64,000 nt of DNA from Pseudoips prasinana (GCA_951640165.1 OX621260.1:25934001-25998000), one strand, 5' to 3'. Positions 30,677 to 42,510 are shown, counted from the first letter of the stretch. Notes: a model not told the origin generated them from the sequence alone. Program-made: numbers and translations.

Positions 30677-30790
30677 TTGGCGGTTACGTCAACATCTATG
30701 ACAGATGTCAAATGACAAATCGAATTCTCGAAAATGGCACTAGGTAATTTGTCATTTGACATATGTCATAAATATTGAGGTAACCGCCAA
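30677..30790. mobile_element. 114-bp inverted-repeat MITE
   Basis: TTGGCGGTTACGTCAACATC on the left pairs with the complementary end TTGAGGTAACCGCCAA. Arms also share TGACAGATGTCAAATGACAA with TTTGTCATTTGACATATGTC. About 45 bp arms surround a 24-bp loop. No certain target duplication, and no second copy in the window. Confidence 0.75.
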
Positions 30791-31218
30791 GCATAACGCC
30801 GCATAGCGACATTTCTTGCCGTCTTTTCTTCCCATTATGCGTATTTTTCTGAAGTAAAGAACCTTTTGTAGGTTTCTCGTAACAAATTACACTAGTCCAC
30901 GCAATTAAGCAAACAAGGAGATTTCATTAAAAATATAAGAAGCCCACATCCCCAATGAGCAAGTTACATTGTATTATTTAGTACGGAGATTAGTCTGCGC
31001 TGTGAATAATGCATGTTGTACCTTCCCCAGACATAAAGCGCTTTATAAACGGAGACGGAATGCTCCACTCCGTCGTATTTGAACATATGTAATATGACCG
31101 AAATCATTGTGTCGTGAGTATCACTGCTACCTGTGTTCATGATGTTACCTTATTTAGGACAATGTAAGCATTATTTTCCTCTAATTTTATTCCATGTTTC
31201 ATTTAGGCGATTACTTTC

Positions 31219-31580
31219 TTGCCAAATATTTTAGCAGTAAAAGTGTGTATGTGTGTGTGTGTGACTGAAAAAGGAATGCTGAGATGGTTTGACCATTTAG
31301 AAAGGATGAATGAAAGAAGATTGACCAAAGAAGTATACCTGGTCTGTGTGAATGGAACAACCGTAAGAGGAAGACGTCGTCGAACATTCTTTGACCAAAT
31401 CGGAGACGTTCTGAAGAAAGGACAAGTCAGAAGTACCCTAAACCGGCGAGCATGTATGAAGAATATAATGACAGTAATCGAGGCAAAAGACGTGTGCAAG
31501 GATCGTGACAAATGGAAATCCGTTGTCTCTGCCTACCTCTCCGGGAAACAGGCGTAAGTCTATGTATGTATGTATGTATG
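31219..31580 (+). pseudogene. LINE D, longest ORF2 C-terminal fragment
   Basis: One clean 112-residue frame reads LRWFDHLERMNERRLTKEVY, VRGRRRRTFFDQIGDVLKKG, RRACMKNIMTVIEAK and VCKDRDKWKSVVSAY to the stop. This is followed by GTCTATGTATGTATGTATGT. It is the end of ORF2 of a non-LTR retrotransposon after the RT domain. There is no frameshift, so it is younger than the other LINE D pieces (4545, 7810, 8055, 37408). The 5' boundary is a truncation near 31219 close to a GT-rich stretch (31240-31262). Confidence 0.8.
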
Positions 31581-31589
31581 TAAAAGTGT

Positions 31590-31870
31590 GTAGTTACACA
31601 CGGCCGTGAGCGAGCGTGTCGCCGGAGGTTTGTTTTCCTATACACCGTCTGTGTTTGGAATTCCTCCGTCAATTAAATGGTTGTTTGTAAACACGACTGA
31701 CACCGCGAGCAGTGAACGCGATCGTTTTCACTGAACCCGCCTTTCCTCATGCCCCTGTCTCGGTACCGGCCGCGTTCTTTGTAATCGCGCGACTCCTTTG
31801 AACGTGCAGGTACGGCCGCCTATAATACTCGCAACCCTCATAGGTCAATTGAACGCTTTACAAAACCTCC
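31590..31870. other. GC-richer single-copy segment
   Basis: CGGCCGTGAGCGAGCGTGTC, GAACGCGATCG and TCTCGGTACCGGCCGCG lie in a CpG-rich, non-repetitive stretch directly after the LINE D tail. No ORF has a motif. A possible regulatory element. Confidence 0.25.
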
Positions 31871-31974
31871 TGGCAATTTAATTGGATGCACATTTTTCAG
31901 TTTTACCACTCTACTGCTTCTGAAAAAGGGTTTAATACGCGATGAAATGATAATAGAACAGAATAAAATAGAAT

Positions 31975-32066
31975 ATATATGTATACTTTTTATTGTATAC
32001 ACTCAAACAGAATAAATACCTACTTTGGACACAAATAACTTAACGTTGTATAATAGGCGGTCTTAT
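31975..32066 (-). repeat. LINE 3' UTR remnant
   Basis: The plus strand has TTTTTATTGTATACACTC and ATAATAGGCGGTCTTATC, the inverted 'GATAAGACCGCC ... CAATAAA' type 3' UTR of jockey-like lepidopteran LINEs (compare 47640-47760). Confidence 0.4.
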
Positions 32067-32129
32067 CACCACCAGAAATTAATTCTAGACATCGTTTGAA
32101 TGGATAAGAGCACAAATTATTTTAAATAG

Positions 32130-32222
32130 TAAGTGTACAACACATTTGTGTCCGTCTATTATATAAGTAACCCGCGACACAGGGATTCAATAGCCTAGTG
32201 CGGGCGTTGTCTTTAAAAAAGC
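32130..32222 (+). mobile_element. SINE T 3' end
   Basis: TTTGTGTCCGTCTATTATAT, CGACACAGGGATTCAATAGC and GTGCGGGCGTTGTCTTTAAA match the 3' half of the complete copy at 49515-49733. Confidence 0.65.
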
Positions 32223-32619
32223 AAACCAAAAAGAAACATACGCCTAATGATAATCGGTTACCATAGCCTATACACATATACCCTTTCATTACTGGATGTA
32301 TCACTAACTTGATGTTATCCCATCCTCTCCATTGATATCCTCTGGCAACTTTACACACACGAACACGACATTAAGTACATACGTGCATGTATTCTGCACA
32401 GTTGGAAATATTTTCCCAGTTAAGTTGTCTCGTGCGCATGATAACGTTGACCTCTTTCATACACTGGGTCTCTTAAAACTACTAAAACTGCCAGAATTAA
32501 ATTTGAGAGGGACTAGTGTCACCTTCCTACCTAGTACCAGCCAACCTCCTTTAACAATGGAACGCAATGAAACGGTTAGGTTAGACACATTCCAGCGAAT
32601 AGTTAAAATTGTACCTCCT

Positions 32620-32708
32620 TCATCATATCAGCGTTCCCCGAAGATCTCCACAATTGCCGGCTTGCGCTATCCGCATCCAGCGGTTTCAAGCGACCCTTAT
32701 AAGATCAC
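32620..32708 (-). mobile_element. RTE LINE 3' fragment
   Basis: CATCATATCAGCGTTCC, CGAAGATCTCCACAATTGCC and TATCCGCATCCAGCGG, inverted RTE 3' UTR as at 30418-30532. It starts at the trinucleotide tail. Confidence 0.6.
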
Positions 32709-32954
32709 TTAAGAACTTTTAAGAATATTCGCTTTTAAAATTAAAGTTGAAATTTATTCGTTCGTCTACAAATCATCAATATTTGTAACAAGATCTTATA
32801 ACGATACTGGTCATCCAATGTGAAGGATGGTTTACTAGAAACCCTGTACAATTCCCATATTTGCTTTAAAATCAAAAATAATATATTCTAAACTATATTT
32901 GTACTAAAATGTCATTGTAGCACAAATGTTCTTGATAACGCTTATATTTAGATA

Positions 32955-33375
32955 TATGTAGTACAAGGTGCTCGTTTGTGGAATGCGTTGCCATTGTTTA
33001 TTAGGCGTTCACCAACACTCCATTCCAAAGACTTGTCAAGCGATCACTACATGTAGACTTCATAGTTCACATAATTATACATATTAATAGACATATAATT
33101 GTTTTATTTTATTTTTTTATTTATTTTATAATCAGTAAGTAGGTATGTATAGTTCAAATAGTACCTTATAATATAGTAATTTGTACACTTGCAACTGCCC
33201 CATCTCTGTAACTCTTCTTCTCTCCTTTCACTACCTAGGGTGACTGGATGAGATCGCACTTGGTGATAATTATTTATAAATAACAATAATAATTATATAT
33301 ATATTTGTACATTCTTCTCGCTTTGTATTGTTTCTTTAGATGTACAATAAAGGATTATATATCTTCATCTATCTA
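32955..33375 (+). pseudogene. Jockey-like LINE ORF2 end and 3' UTR
   Basis: GGTGCTCGTTTGTGGAATGC encodes GARLWNALP, followed by FIRRSPTLHS and, after a frameshift, RLVKRS. This is the characteristic C-terminal tail of many insect LINEs (G..LWNSLP...R...S...FK..L). The 3' UTR has GACTGGATGAGATCGC and TGTACAATAAAGG. The upstream RT domain is gone. Confidence 0.6.
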
Positions 33376-33539
33376 AAACAAAACGTGAAAATCTCGTATT
33401 GCCGAAACGACCCGAGTTCGCGTATTGTGGAATATCAATAACATAGTCACAAACTTCGGTAAACGGAGCCAATCAAAACAACACATGTCAGCGTAACAAC
33501 CTAGAAAAGGTTGCGTGTTTGTCGTTTTGTTTCAATTCA

Positions 33540-33850
33540 ATTCACCGAAAACTGTATTGTTGTGGTGTCGGACAAAGAGCAGCGGAAGCAGAGCGTCAGG
33601 TTATCGACGGTCGGAGCGGGGAAAGCCGCCTTCCGCCTCCGAGCGCCGACGGATACCCGCCGCGCTGATTACCCCGAGATGCTTAAGTAATTTCGTGTCC
33701 GTCCCTCGTTAATTGCGGGAAATTAGTTAATTAATTGTTTTCCTTTTCTCTTAGATTTGTGCCGTTTAGATGTCGGCGTTTATTCAATGGATAGAGCCGA
33801 TTAAAAAGATGCGGTGGAACGGTCTAACACGCGAAACGATGTTTAAATAT
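33540..33850. other. GC-rich single-copy island
   Basis: CGGTCGGAGCGGGGAAAGCC and CCGCCTCCGAGCGCCGACGG lie in a CpG-rich stretch not shared with other repeats. A pyrimidine-rich TTTCCTTTTCTCTTAG follows at about 33738-33755, resembling a 3' splice site, but no exon-like frame follows. Treated as possible conserved non-coding DNA. Confidence 0.25.
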
Positions 33851-34007
33851 AGACGGTGTTTGTTTATTTTGGTTGGCGATCTCTTATTATAATGTAACAA
33901 AGTTATTTTTATCTAATGTATTTTATGACTCTACATAAGAGTTTATAAAAATGAAAGTTACTGATTCAACCCCCCTTGCAAAATATACGCCATGTAAAAA
34001 CAGTGCT

Positions 34008-34075
34008 AATGTGACCTTGTGTGTGAGTAAGGTCGGCAAAGCTCATCGGCGAAGAAGAAGGGGCCAGTCACACAA
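34008..34075 (+). repeat. Retroposon Y internal fragment
   Basis: GTGTGAGTAAGGTCGGCAAA then GCTCATCGG matches 15515-15545 and 59008-59040. Confidence 0.45.
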
Positions 34076-34087
34076 CTCACACGTAAA

Positions 34088-34269
34088 TCCTACTAATAAT
34101 ATAAAAGCGAAAGTTTGTAAGTAAGGATGTATGGATGTTTGTTACTCTTTCACACAAAAACTACCGAACAGATTTTGATGGAACTGTTTAGTAATATAGC
34201 TTATAAAGCCGAATAACACATTAATAAAGTTTAATGCGGGCAAAACCCCGTTAAACTTTATAAAGCTAG
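34088..34269 (+). mobile_element. Lep1-like Helitron
   Basis: TCCTACTAATAATATAAAAG follows A, GGATGTTTGTTACTCTTTCA lies inside, and CTAG precedes T. The 3' end has a TTAATAAAGTTTAA/TTAAACTTTATAAA palindrome instead of the usual GC hairpin. The layout matches the well-known Lep1 Helitrons of Lepidoptera. Confidence 0.75.
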
Positions 34270-35635
34270 TGATGTCATAAATGTCGTAAGCATCATAGGC
34301 TACGGTAGCAACTTATCATCTACCTTGAACGAGAAGATATACAAAGACGTATTTTAAGACACAACGTCAGAATAAATTCAGTCTCAGGTCAACAACTTCG
34401 CCAGTTTTCTGACCGAAAATCTTGAGGTGTCTACTACTATGCCTACTCGTCACACAAGCTTTTATAATTTTTTAGCTTATGTAAGTTTTTTCCGTATAAG
34501 TAACAAGACGTATCATAACTATAAGTTAGGTAGGTATAGATTCTAAATTCTAATTTCGAGTTAGTTGAACCGAGAGAAAAATTTATAAAGAGGTTTTTAG
34601 AATGGTTGACGAAAGAAGTTGTATGTTAACAACAACTATTGAGTATAGAAAAGGAAAGGTACTGGGCCATTTAAAAAAACATCATGGAAGGACAGGATGA
34701 ATGAATGTGGGGAAAAGGAATGCCAAGACGATAGTACATGAACCATATAAAGGAAAAATAAATTTTGTATCATATCAAGAGGTCAACAACACAACAAAAA
34801 TTATCTTAAATATACGATGGAAGATTCAGTAAGAGTAAGAAAAACAGACACGGCATTCAGGTACCTATAGAGTAAAAATATAAACAGTTCATTTGGATGA
34901 TTCGTTGGAAAGTGATTCCAGACTGCAAAAGTCACATCATTAAAATTAAAATTGTTTCGCAGAGTGCATCTGCTTTTGTGTTTTGTCGATGTATTTATAG
35001 GGCGAGGGCGGCGGCCGGCGCGAGCGTCGAACCCCCTCCCCCCACACCCCCGCCCAAACTCAGCCTTCACCCGCTAGTCGTTTGATCATTATTTGTTATT
35101 TACGTGTTTGGCGTCTTCAGACAAAGAGAAACAATACTTTCTGATGTCGCACGTTCTCTATTATACATATTACGCCAAAACGCTACAATGACTCCTCAAT
35201 ATATATAAATTACGATATAAGTCTAAAGATATCCGTGTCTGTCTTGTTATAAAACTGATCGGCGTTGGCATATTTAATAAAGTACAAGGGTAAGGGCAAG
35301 GGTCAGATTAGTGCTGAAACAGAAAGAAACTCTTTCCGCTCTTTGGTTAAACCCCTTAACAAGATAGGTACAATCGAACAGAAAGATTGAGGACAGATTG
35401 CGAAGAAATTTCTTCCAATAAAAATGAAACGTTGCAATGATTTTTTTTTTCTTAATATAATTAGACGGCAAGGTAGTCTCCTCGGTAGTACCTCGGCGCA
35501 CTCGTGTTCAAGGTCAGATAGGACAACTACAAATAGATAGATTGCACACCAGACATTGAACTTTAGACTTGAAATTTACGTCTCACAGGGATACTCTGTA
35601 AATAGCCCTCTCCATTGGTCTTTGGGTGACCTTAG
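34270..35635. other. Mostly single-copy stretch
   Basis: No repeat family is identified. A strongly GC-rich patch lies at 34998-35065 (GGCGGCGGCCGGCGCGAGCG and a run of C). The ORFs lack motifs. Confidence 0.3.
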
Positions 35636-35639
35636 TAAG

Positions 35640-35965
35640 TAAGCGATCATGTCTTTGTCCCATAGGTAAGTCATCACTGGCAACACACACGGGTCGAAGA
35701 CTTTCGACTTGAGACATTGTGGTATTTGGGAGAAGACTTTACGTAGATTCCCAGCTGCCCAGCCAAACTGGATTCTAGAATGAACCTCTTTCTCGAAGTT
35801 GGACCTATTTATGTGGATGGTCTGTCCTAGGTAAATATAGTCATCTTCAACTTTGAGTGCAGTCTCCAGCCTTCACTTATTCGGATTCAACATGGACGTT
35901 CGATATGAACTTTGTTTTATCCATGTTCATTTTAACTCCATTTGTTGAGAGACCCTGTTAAGAAC
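35640..35965 (-). pseudogene. RTE LINE reverse-transcriptase fragment
   Basis: The minus strand encodes GVKMNMDKTKF, then after a frameshift YIYLGQTIHINRSNFEKEVH, RIQFGWAAGNLRKV and QIPQCLKSKVFDPCVLPVM. These are the RT thumb and the connecting region found in the same family at 27860-27990. It retains the YLGQ region missing from the 25-28 kb copy. Both ends are truncated. Confidence 0.75.
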
Positions 35966-35999
35966 ATCGGTATCGAGGACTTGATATTGATGTAGAATC

Positions 36000-36765
36000 T
36001 CAAAAGTTGCTTTTTACTGCGTTGTATATATATTATTGCACGGCTGTTATAGCCGTTAGATCAGAACAATGTTTCCTGCACAATATTAGCTTAGCGAGGT
36101 ATAGCAGAGCGTTCTTTCACCCTATGAGCACCACTAGGTTACTACTTCCTCCCAACAGAATGCACAACAGGTAATACCATTATTATGCCAATTCTGTAAT
36201 CCTAGGTTAGAGGAAGGTCACCAGCTTTTATTAGGGAGGGTAGAAAGGTTGTGAACGCGTATGGTTCATGTATGGGTGATATAATATACCCGCTCACCAT
36301 CAGGTATATCGCAAGAAAACTTGCCGCCTATCTCGCCAAAAATTGAACATACGCGGATCCCGGAATAGATTGCGCGATTGTACCTACTACCTTTCTTACT
36401 TGTAATTATTCGTAAAGTCTTTATCGGATTATTCATTCCGTTATCGGAAAACCCGTTTTAACTTTCGAGTTTAATTAACCTAAATTTTAATATTCGTAAT
36501 CGTAAGCCGCAAATCATCCAACTGTATATCTTTGGTAATGGTAATAATTTAAAAGAAGAGACCCACACACTCTAACCACTACGTGTGGTATATAAAGACA
36601 TTTTTAATTTTGATTTTGAAAAAAAATGGTATTTGTAAAATCGTTTTATAAAGTTAAGTGCATGTCACTGGAGTGAAGGCACGTGGGTGGATACACCGGA
36701 CGTATGGACCTTGAAAACATCTTTATCGCGTAAGTAACGTGACAAAAGAACATGCATACGTAAGG
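36000..36765. other. Single-copy stretch
   Basis: No repeat family, fold-back or coding signal is recognised. Confidence 0.3.
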
Positions 36766-36767
36766 CC

Positions 36768-36900
36768 GTCCGTCCTGTGCCTGATCTCTTTCCGGTCGTG
36801 TTGCTATATAGTCGCCTTTTCATCTTTGTATTTATACTTATAGCACTATAATATTTCTCGCGCAGATGGGTAGTCTCCATGGCTGAAATCTGTAAGTAGC
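36768..36900 (+). mobile_element. SINE S, internally deleted copy
   Basis: GTCCGTCCTGTGCCTGATCT, CTTTCCGGTCGTGTTGC, then GCACTATAATATTTCTCGCG and CAGATGGGTAGTCTCCATGG. The tRNA head and part of the middle are missing. Confidence 0.65.
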
Positions 36901-37407
36901 TTCTATGCCTCCAGTACAAGTGATATGATAGCGCGTTCTTTATCCAAGGTGATATTTAAATGCTTATAACTTCTTTAATTTTGAGTCAATTTGAATTTCG
37001 TTTTTACATTTAGACTTATTCATAGTCAGAGAAATATAAAACTTAGTGAAGTTATGATACGGATGCTTTTGTAGGTATATTTTTGTGTAACTATGTGTAT
37101 AAACCCTTGTTTAACATAATTGACAATACAATGCATGAGTAGTCATGCATTGTAACTTCAATTATCATATACGAGTATCCAGCGGGACTAAAGTTACGAT
37201 ATAAAATGTTGAGTTATTATTATTATGAAAAATCATTACAATTGACGACCAAGGTTCGCTTATTTTGCTCCATAACTCTCCCAGGCGACACAGATATTTC
37301 CCAGGCATAACACCTAGACACATCGGTAAAGTCCCCTGGAGTAAAAACACTATTAAATCCAATTAAAATTTGCTCGTTTAATTGTATAGAATAGTTTATG
37401 AAGCCAA

Positions 37408-37540
37408 GTACTACATACATACATAGACTCACGCCTGTTTCCCAGAGGGATAGGCAGAGATAACGGATTTCCATTTGTCACGATCTTTGCACACGTCTTT
37501 TGCCTCGATTACTGTCATTATATTCTTCATACACCCTAGT
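37408..37540 (-). pseudogene. LINE D ORF2 C-terminus
   Basis: The plus strand starts with ACATACATACATAGACTCAC (inverted tail) and continues through TTTCCCAGAGGGATAGGC and CACGATCTTTGCACACG. On the minus strand this decodes to the VCKDRDKW...GKQA terminus. Confidence 0.7.
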
Positions 37541-37949
37541 ACTAGACCATAATTATTGAGGCAAATCTGTCAACAACTTAAAACGCGGCAAGTTGTTTAA
37601 CGGCATACATTCAACGGCAATAAAGTAGATATTATTCGCCGCACTCACATCATTAGTCACCGTCCGCCTTCTATGAGAGCGAAATGAATCGATACGTGAC
37701 AAAACCCGGGATAGTGTATAAATATCCGACAAGATGGAGAGGCTATAGTGCAGTACGAGACTGCATTTATCATGTCTTCAGAGGATGAAGAAGGGTAAGA
37801 TAAGATAGTTTATATCACAAATATGGGTGCAGTACATGATGTTAAATACAAATTATTATGTTAGTTCCGCCACATTTTACCCTTAGGTATGCGAAAGGTA
37901 CAAGACAAGTGCAGTTATAGAAACTGACCGAATAATTACAAACACAAGA

Positions 37950-38090
37950 TGGACCGATGATCTTGTCCGCACAAGATGGCTGGACACTGCTGGATGCGAA
38001 TAGGGCAAGACCGGCAATTGTGGAGATCTTTGGGGGTGGCCTTTGTCCAGCAGTGGACGTCTTTCGGCTAATATGATGATGAATGAACAC
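37950..38090 (+). mobile_element. RTE LINE 3' fragment
   Basis: AGATGGACCGATGATCTTGT, GACCGGCAATTGTGGAGATC, GGGGTGGCCTTTGTCCAGCA and GCTAATATGATGATGAAT: the ORF2 end, 3' UTR and trinucleotide tail. Confidence 0.75.
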
Positions 38091-38239
38091 ATAATAAATC
38101 AGTATATTAATAATAAAGGCATAATAATATATGATACGCATATTTACATTTAACAATAATCGAACAAATGCATTTTCTTTCTCTACAAAATACTCTGAAA
38201 TATTGTAGTAAGCTTTTTTAACTAAACACGAACTTAGCT

Positions 38240-38470
38240 TTTTTTTTAAATAAAATTAAACTCAATGCCTGCCAAAATTTAGGTAATTTATTGTAAATAA
38301 TGGGGCCATACAGAAAACACTTTTGCGCATGAGTGCTGTATTTGCAGTCTGCAGGCATAATTTGCTGACATCGCGCCTATTTCGAGGAACTAAATCTCTT
38401 AAGGTTGGATGATATTTAAGCTGATGTGATGTGTATCGCGAATAGTGTTATGACGTCAGTTGCATGTTAC
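38240..38470 (-). pseudogene. Possible LINE ORF fragment
   Basis: On the minus strand a frame with an LRDLVPRNRR stretch, CLQTANTALMRKSVF and MAPLFTIN is followed by an A-rich end. It looks like a worn LINE ORF2 C-terminus. No catalytic motif is present, so assignment is weak. Confidence 0.3.
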
Positions 38471-38675
38471 TTCGATAGAGCACTTCACGTGATGGGATGT
38501 GGACCTCTGCCTCGCGCAAACAATCAACCTCGCCATTCAACCGGCAACTGCCTTCTAACTAAATATGACGCGTTTTGTGACGTTTGTTTTCCATTTGTGT
38601 GACTGAATTCCTAGTTATGCAGATGTACATACGTTTTGTTTTTCTTATTGGTACCTCTCTAAACCATATGTAATA

Positions 38676-38944
38676 TCTATACATATAATAAAATCGTAGG
38701 AAAGTAAAACTGTACATTGAATATTTTTTTAAAAGATACTTGGGGCGTGATCGACAATCGATATCGAAGCCTAAAATACAGTTTTAGAATTTTTGTCTGT
38801 TTGCCTGTATGTATGTCCGGGCTAAACTCAAAAAGTAAGAGGTCGGGTCAACATATTGGCTACATATTATCACGCTATCACCTACGGGGAGGAGCTGTGT
38901 AATTTATGAAATTTAACGCGGGTAAAACCGCGGGGCACAGCTAG
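38676..38944 (+). mobile_element. Non-autonomous Helitron, main subfamily, copy 3
   Basis: A|TCTATACATATAATAAAATC at the 5' end, ACGCGGGTAAAACCGCGG hairpin and CACAGCTAG|T at the 3' end. It lacks about 50 bp of the interior around 38835 relative to 41173. Confidence 0.9.
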
Positions 38945-38999
38945 TTGAAAATAAAAATGCCGAATACAATGTAATTACATGAAATAAAACTAATTTAAC

Positions 39000-40520
39000 T
39001 TTTAAATTTGAGTCTAGTGGGGGTAGAATTGGGTTATATAAAGCCCAAATAGTTTTCCATAACAGGTTGGCATTTTTATGCGATGCCAATTTAGCTCCCA
39101 CTCAGACACCTGACTGGGTTCGATTTACTTGCTCAGGTTTCTTCCTTAGCCAATTTTTTTATTCTATTATGAAACTGCACGTCCGTCAAAATAAAAGTTA
39201 ATTCATTTCACCAGAACCATTTTTATATAAATCCAGAAAATTTACGCCATAAAACTAACGATCCTCTTACTAGAAGGTCAAATACTACGTGTTTAAATAT
39301 CTACAGGGAGCCGCTAAGAAGGTACCTAATTTGCTCTCTAAGTTATTATTTTTAACTCATATATCAATATATCAATATTAATAAATCTCTTGTTGGGGAA
39401 AGAATAATATATTTTATGATTTCCTAATTACTGTATAGTTTCTAAAATTGTTTTCCGTGATACATCTTACTCGCAGTTCATTATATTCGAGTTGTACCCA
39501 CCCCTCCAACAGACGGTCTACAGAATGAGACATACAATATTGAGGTTTAATTTAGGAAATGTCAAGCTCTCAGCGGAGGAATGGTGACGCTATATTGCGA
39601 TCTAAACACCCGTATGATTGAAAACGCTCTCCATATTGGATAATCGCCATTTGCAATGCATCTATTCAAGCGGATAAATGAGTAATGTTTGAGCGGTAAT
39701 ATCGCACAAACTACGCCACTTGTAAAAGTACGAAATAACTGAACTCGGTAAAAACTAGGAGATTACGTGGTAGTGCACTTTTCGGTACACGAAAGCTCTC
39801 CTTTAGTCGGTAGACAGTTTTCCATTTCCCCGAATAACACTATGACACGTAGGTACATTTCCAAGATGCGAAGTGAAAAGCTTTTTGCTTCAATATTATT
39901 ACATCTTGTCTTTTAACTAAAAATTCTACTGAGTTTTTGACAGGTTCTTATAAGACCTTCTCGGTAGTTCCAAGTGAATTAATCTAATTGAAATGGGAGC
40001 CGTGCATGTCAGTGTAAAGTGTACAAATTGGGAAGGTAAGTTGATGTCATCGTGTCTGTGTATATGTGGCGTCCTGTACCTGACTGTGCGACGTAATAAG
40101 TTAAGCTTAAATCCTTTTCTTACCCATTCGCTAGGTTATTTTGGTTGCGTTTTCTCAATTTACTCGCGAGTTCGGTAAACGAACTCCAAAATTCTGAATC
40201 AGACTTGATTGAATCGCAGTCGTGCCCGCGGGAATGGAGTTATTTTCCAACCTATTTCATGGCACATCGCTACGATCGACGAGACTCCGCCGCACTCGCT
40301 CGCGTTTGTGTTTGTACCCTCTCGAGATATTTCTTTCAGTTCATTTATTTGTTTGGAAACTGTTGTTACACTCAAAACACCCATGTTTGACGACGGTACA
40401 TATTTTATGACCGTATAGTATTTGTGTGAAAATTCTCTTTGTATAACTTCCTCCTTTGCCATAATTAGGATGTATTTACCTACTTTATTGGCCGTGTGTA
40501 GTTGAACTGAATTTATGATG
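39000..40520. other. Single-copy stretch with a GC-richer core
   Basis: No repeat is recognised. 40160-40420 is GC-richer and has open frames in several phases on both strands, which points to base composition, not coding. Confidence 0.3.
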
Positions 40521-40522
40521 CA

Positions 40523-40836
40523 CTAGCTGGACCTCGTGGTGTTACCCGCGTTAAACTTTATAAATTATCACAGCTCCTCCGCCGAAGGTGATAGCGTGAT
40601 AATATGTAGCCTATATGACCCGACCTCTTAGTAATATTCATGTAAAATTTGAAGTAAATCCATGCAGTACTTTTTGAGTTTAGCCCGGACATACATACAG
40701 ACAAACAGACAAAAATTCTAAAACCTATATTTTGGGCTTCGATATCGATTGTAGACCACGCCCCAAGTATCCTTTTTAATAAAAATATTCAATGTACAAT
40801 TTTGACTTTGCTACGATTTTATTATATGTGTATAGA
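40523..40836 (-). mobile_element. Non-autonomous Helitron, main subfamily, copy 4
   Basis: Inverted copy: A then CTAGCTGGACCTCGTGG on the left and TATATGTGTATAGA then T on the right. The hairpin is partly decayed. The interior matches the copy at 3816. Confidence 0.85.
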
Positions 40837-40969
40837 TTATAAATTTGCAATGCTCTAAAAATATAAACTACCAAACTATTGCTATAATATGAAACATAAA
40901 CACAGTGATATCGTATGAGGGATAATCGTCAGCAATAAAAGAGCTCATTTGTGCGACTCGTCCAGTTGT

Positions 40970-41110
40970 TTCGATTCTCGTCGCTCGGACAATGGGCTAG
41001 CGTACGCACAATGTGGCCCCATCGTCATCAATCAAAGTCCGGCCGGCCAGCCCCCGCCCACGCACCCTCGCCACTGATTTACCCCTTACATTACAAGCAA
41101 AGGCACGTCT
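40970..41110. other. GC-rich single-copy patch
   Basis: CCGGCCGGCCAGCCCCCGCC and CGCACCCTCGCCACTG lie between two Helitrons and match no repeat here. Confidence 0.25.
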
Positions 41111-41172
41111 ACGTAAATACGACTTAAACAACGCAAATCGAAACTAAAAGGACGCTTGGCAGTCACCTCAAA

Positions 41173-41477
41173 TCTATACATATAATAAAATCGTAGAAAA
41201 GTCAAAACTGTACATTGAATATTTTTTTAAAACGATACTTGGGGCGTGATCTACAAGTGACATCGACGCCAAAAATATAGTTTTTAGAATTTTTGTCTGT
41301 ATGTATGTCCGGGCTAAACTCAGAGAGTACTGCATGGGTTAACTTCAAATTTTGCATGAATATTACTAAGAGGTCGGGTCAACATATAGGGTACAAATTA
41401 TCACGCTATCGTCTACGGGGGAGGAGCTGTGATAATTTATAAAGTTTAACGCGGGTAAAACCGCGGGGCACATCTAG
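41173..41477 (+). mobile_element. Non-autonomous Helitron, main subfamily, copy 5
   Basis: A|TCTATACATATAATAAAATC start, TAACGCGGGTAAAACCGCGG hairpin, ATCTAG|T end. Well preserved. Confidence 0.9.
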
Positions 41478-41984
41478 TAACAACTAAATGTGGACTCACA
41501 AGAATGCATTAGGTACACAATGATATGTGGTCATTTAAATTGTAAATGTTTTAGTTAAACTTGGCCTGACGTTTGTAGCGCTCATGTTACAAGTCACATC
41601 CTTGATTTAAATCCAAGATATTTCAGGTGTTCCGAAATACGAGATATCCGAATGTATGCCACGATATTATCGTTCTAATTGTTTATCAATAACACAACAA
41701 TAACATAAAGCCGAACATGAATCTGTAATTTTCGTGCTTTGTATTTATTTAAAAGGTTTCAATTAGGTTCTTGTGGGGGTGAAATGGTAAAATGAACGGC
41801 ACGATGGGGCCCGCCTCCGCCTACAATCCCAAACAATACAATGTCAAAAGGAGACAATCAGCAATGATGCGTCATCCCCGTGAGATTACTCGGAACTTCC
41901 AACGGTGTAGTACAAACACAATAGTCTGTGTGTACCGGCAATATTGTCTGCATACCGTACTGAAATTTGCACTATAGTACTTAT

Positions 41985-42023
41985 TAACCCCCGACGGAAA
42001 AGCGACGGGGTCTTATATGTTAT

Positions 42024-42082
<59 letters not shown>

Positions 42083-42210
42083 TGTGTGTGTGTGTGTGTG
42101 TGGCATCGTAGCTCTCGAACGAATGAACCGATTTTGGTTTTGTTTTTTTTGTTTGTTTGAATGGTAAATTAGTCAGGAGTGCTTTGCTATGTTTGATGAT
42201 AATGGCGGAT
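41985..42210 (+). repeat. GT-microsatellite-containing lepidopteran repeat
   Basis: TTAACCCCCGACGGAAAAGC leads into a (GT)n run at about 42025-42102, then GGCATCGTAGCTCTCGAACG and AATGAACCGATTTTGG. A CCCCCGAC start, GT run and 'gaacgaatgaaccgatttt' block is a common lepidopteran repeat layout. Only one copy is in the window, so boundaries are approximate. Confidence 0.6.
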
Positions 42211-42334
42211 AATATAATTTCAATCCTTCAATATGGGTATCAAATGAAATGGCTTTACTAGTAGAATAAGATACACTATGATAAATGTCGATGTCTTTAA
42301 ATTTTAAATTTATTTCATAGTTTTATAGCATTAT

Positions 42335-42510
42335 TAGCTAAGCCCCGCAATTTTACCCGCGTTATACTTAATTAATTATAACCTATGCTTTATTCGAATA
42401 CATAAGCTATATTACTACAAAGATTCATCATAATCCGTTCGGTAGTTTTTGCGTCAAAGAGTAACAAACATCCATACTCACAAACTTTCGCATTTATAAA
42501 ATTAGTAGAA
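42335..42510 (-). mobile_element. Lep1-like Helitron
   Basis: Left (inverted 3') end GCTAAGCCCCGCAATTTTAC has lost the exact CTAG. Inside are CGTTCGGTAGTTTTTGCG and CTCACAAACTTTCGCATTTA, and the right end is ATTAGTAGAA before T. Confidence 0.7.

Noticed and set aside
33738..33756. 3' splice site (TTTCCTTTTCTCTTAG)
   Set aside because: No open frame or codon pattern follows, and single acceptor-like sites are common by chance.
42025..42102. GT run as Z-DNA regulatory element
   Set aside because: It is an integral microsatellite of a known style of lepidopteran repeat; no independent evidence of function.
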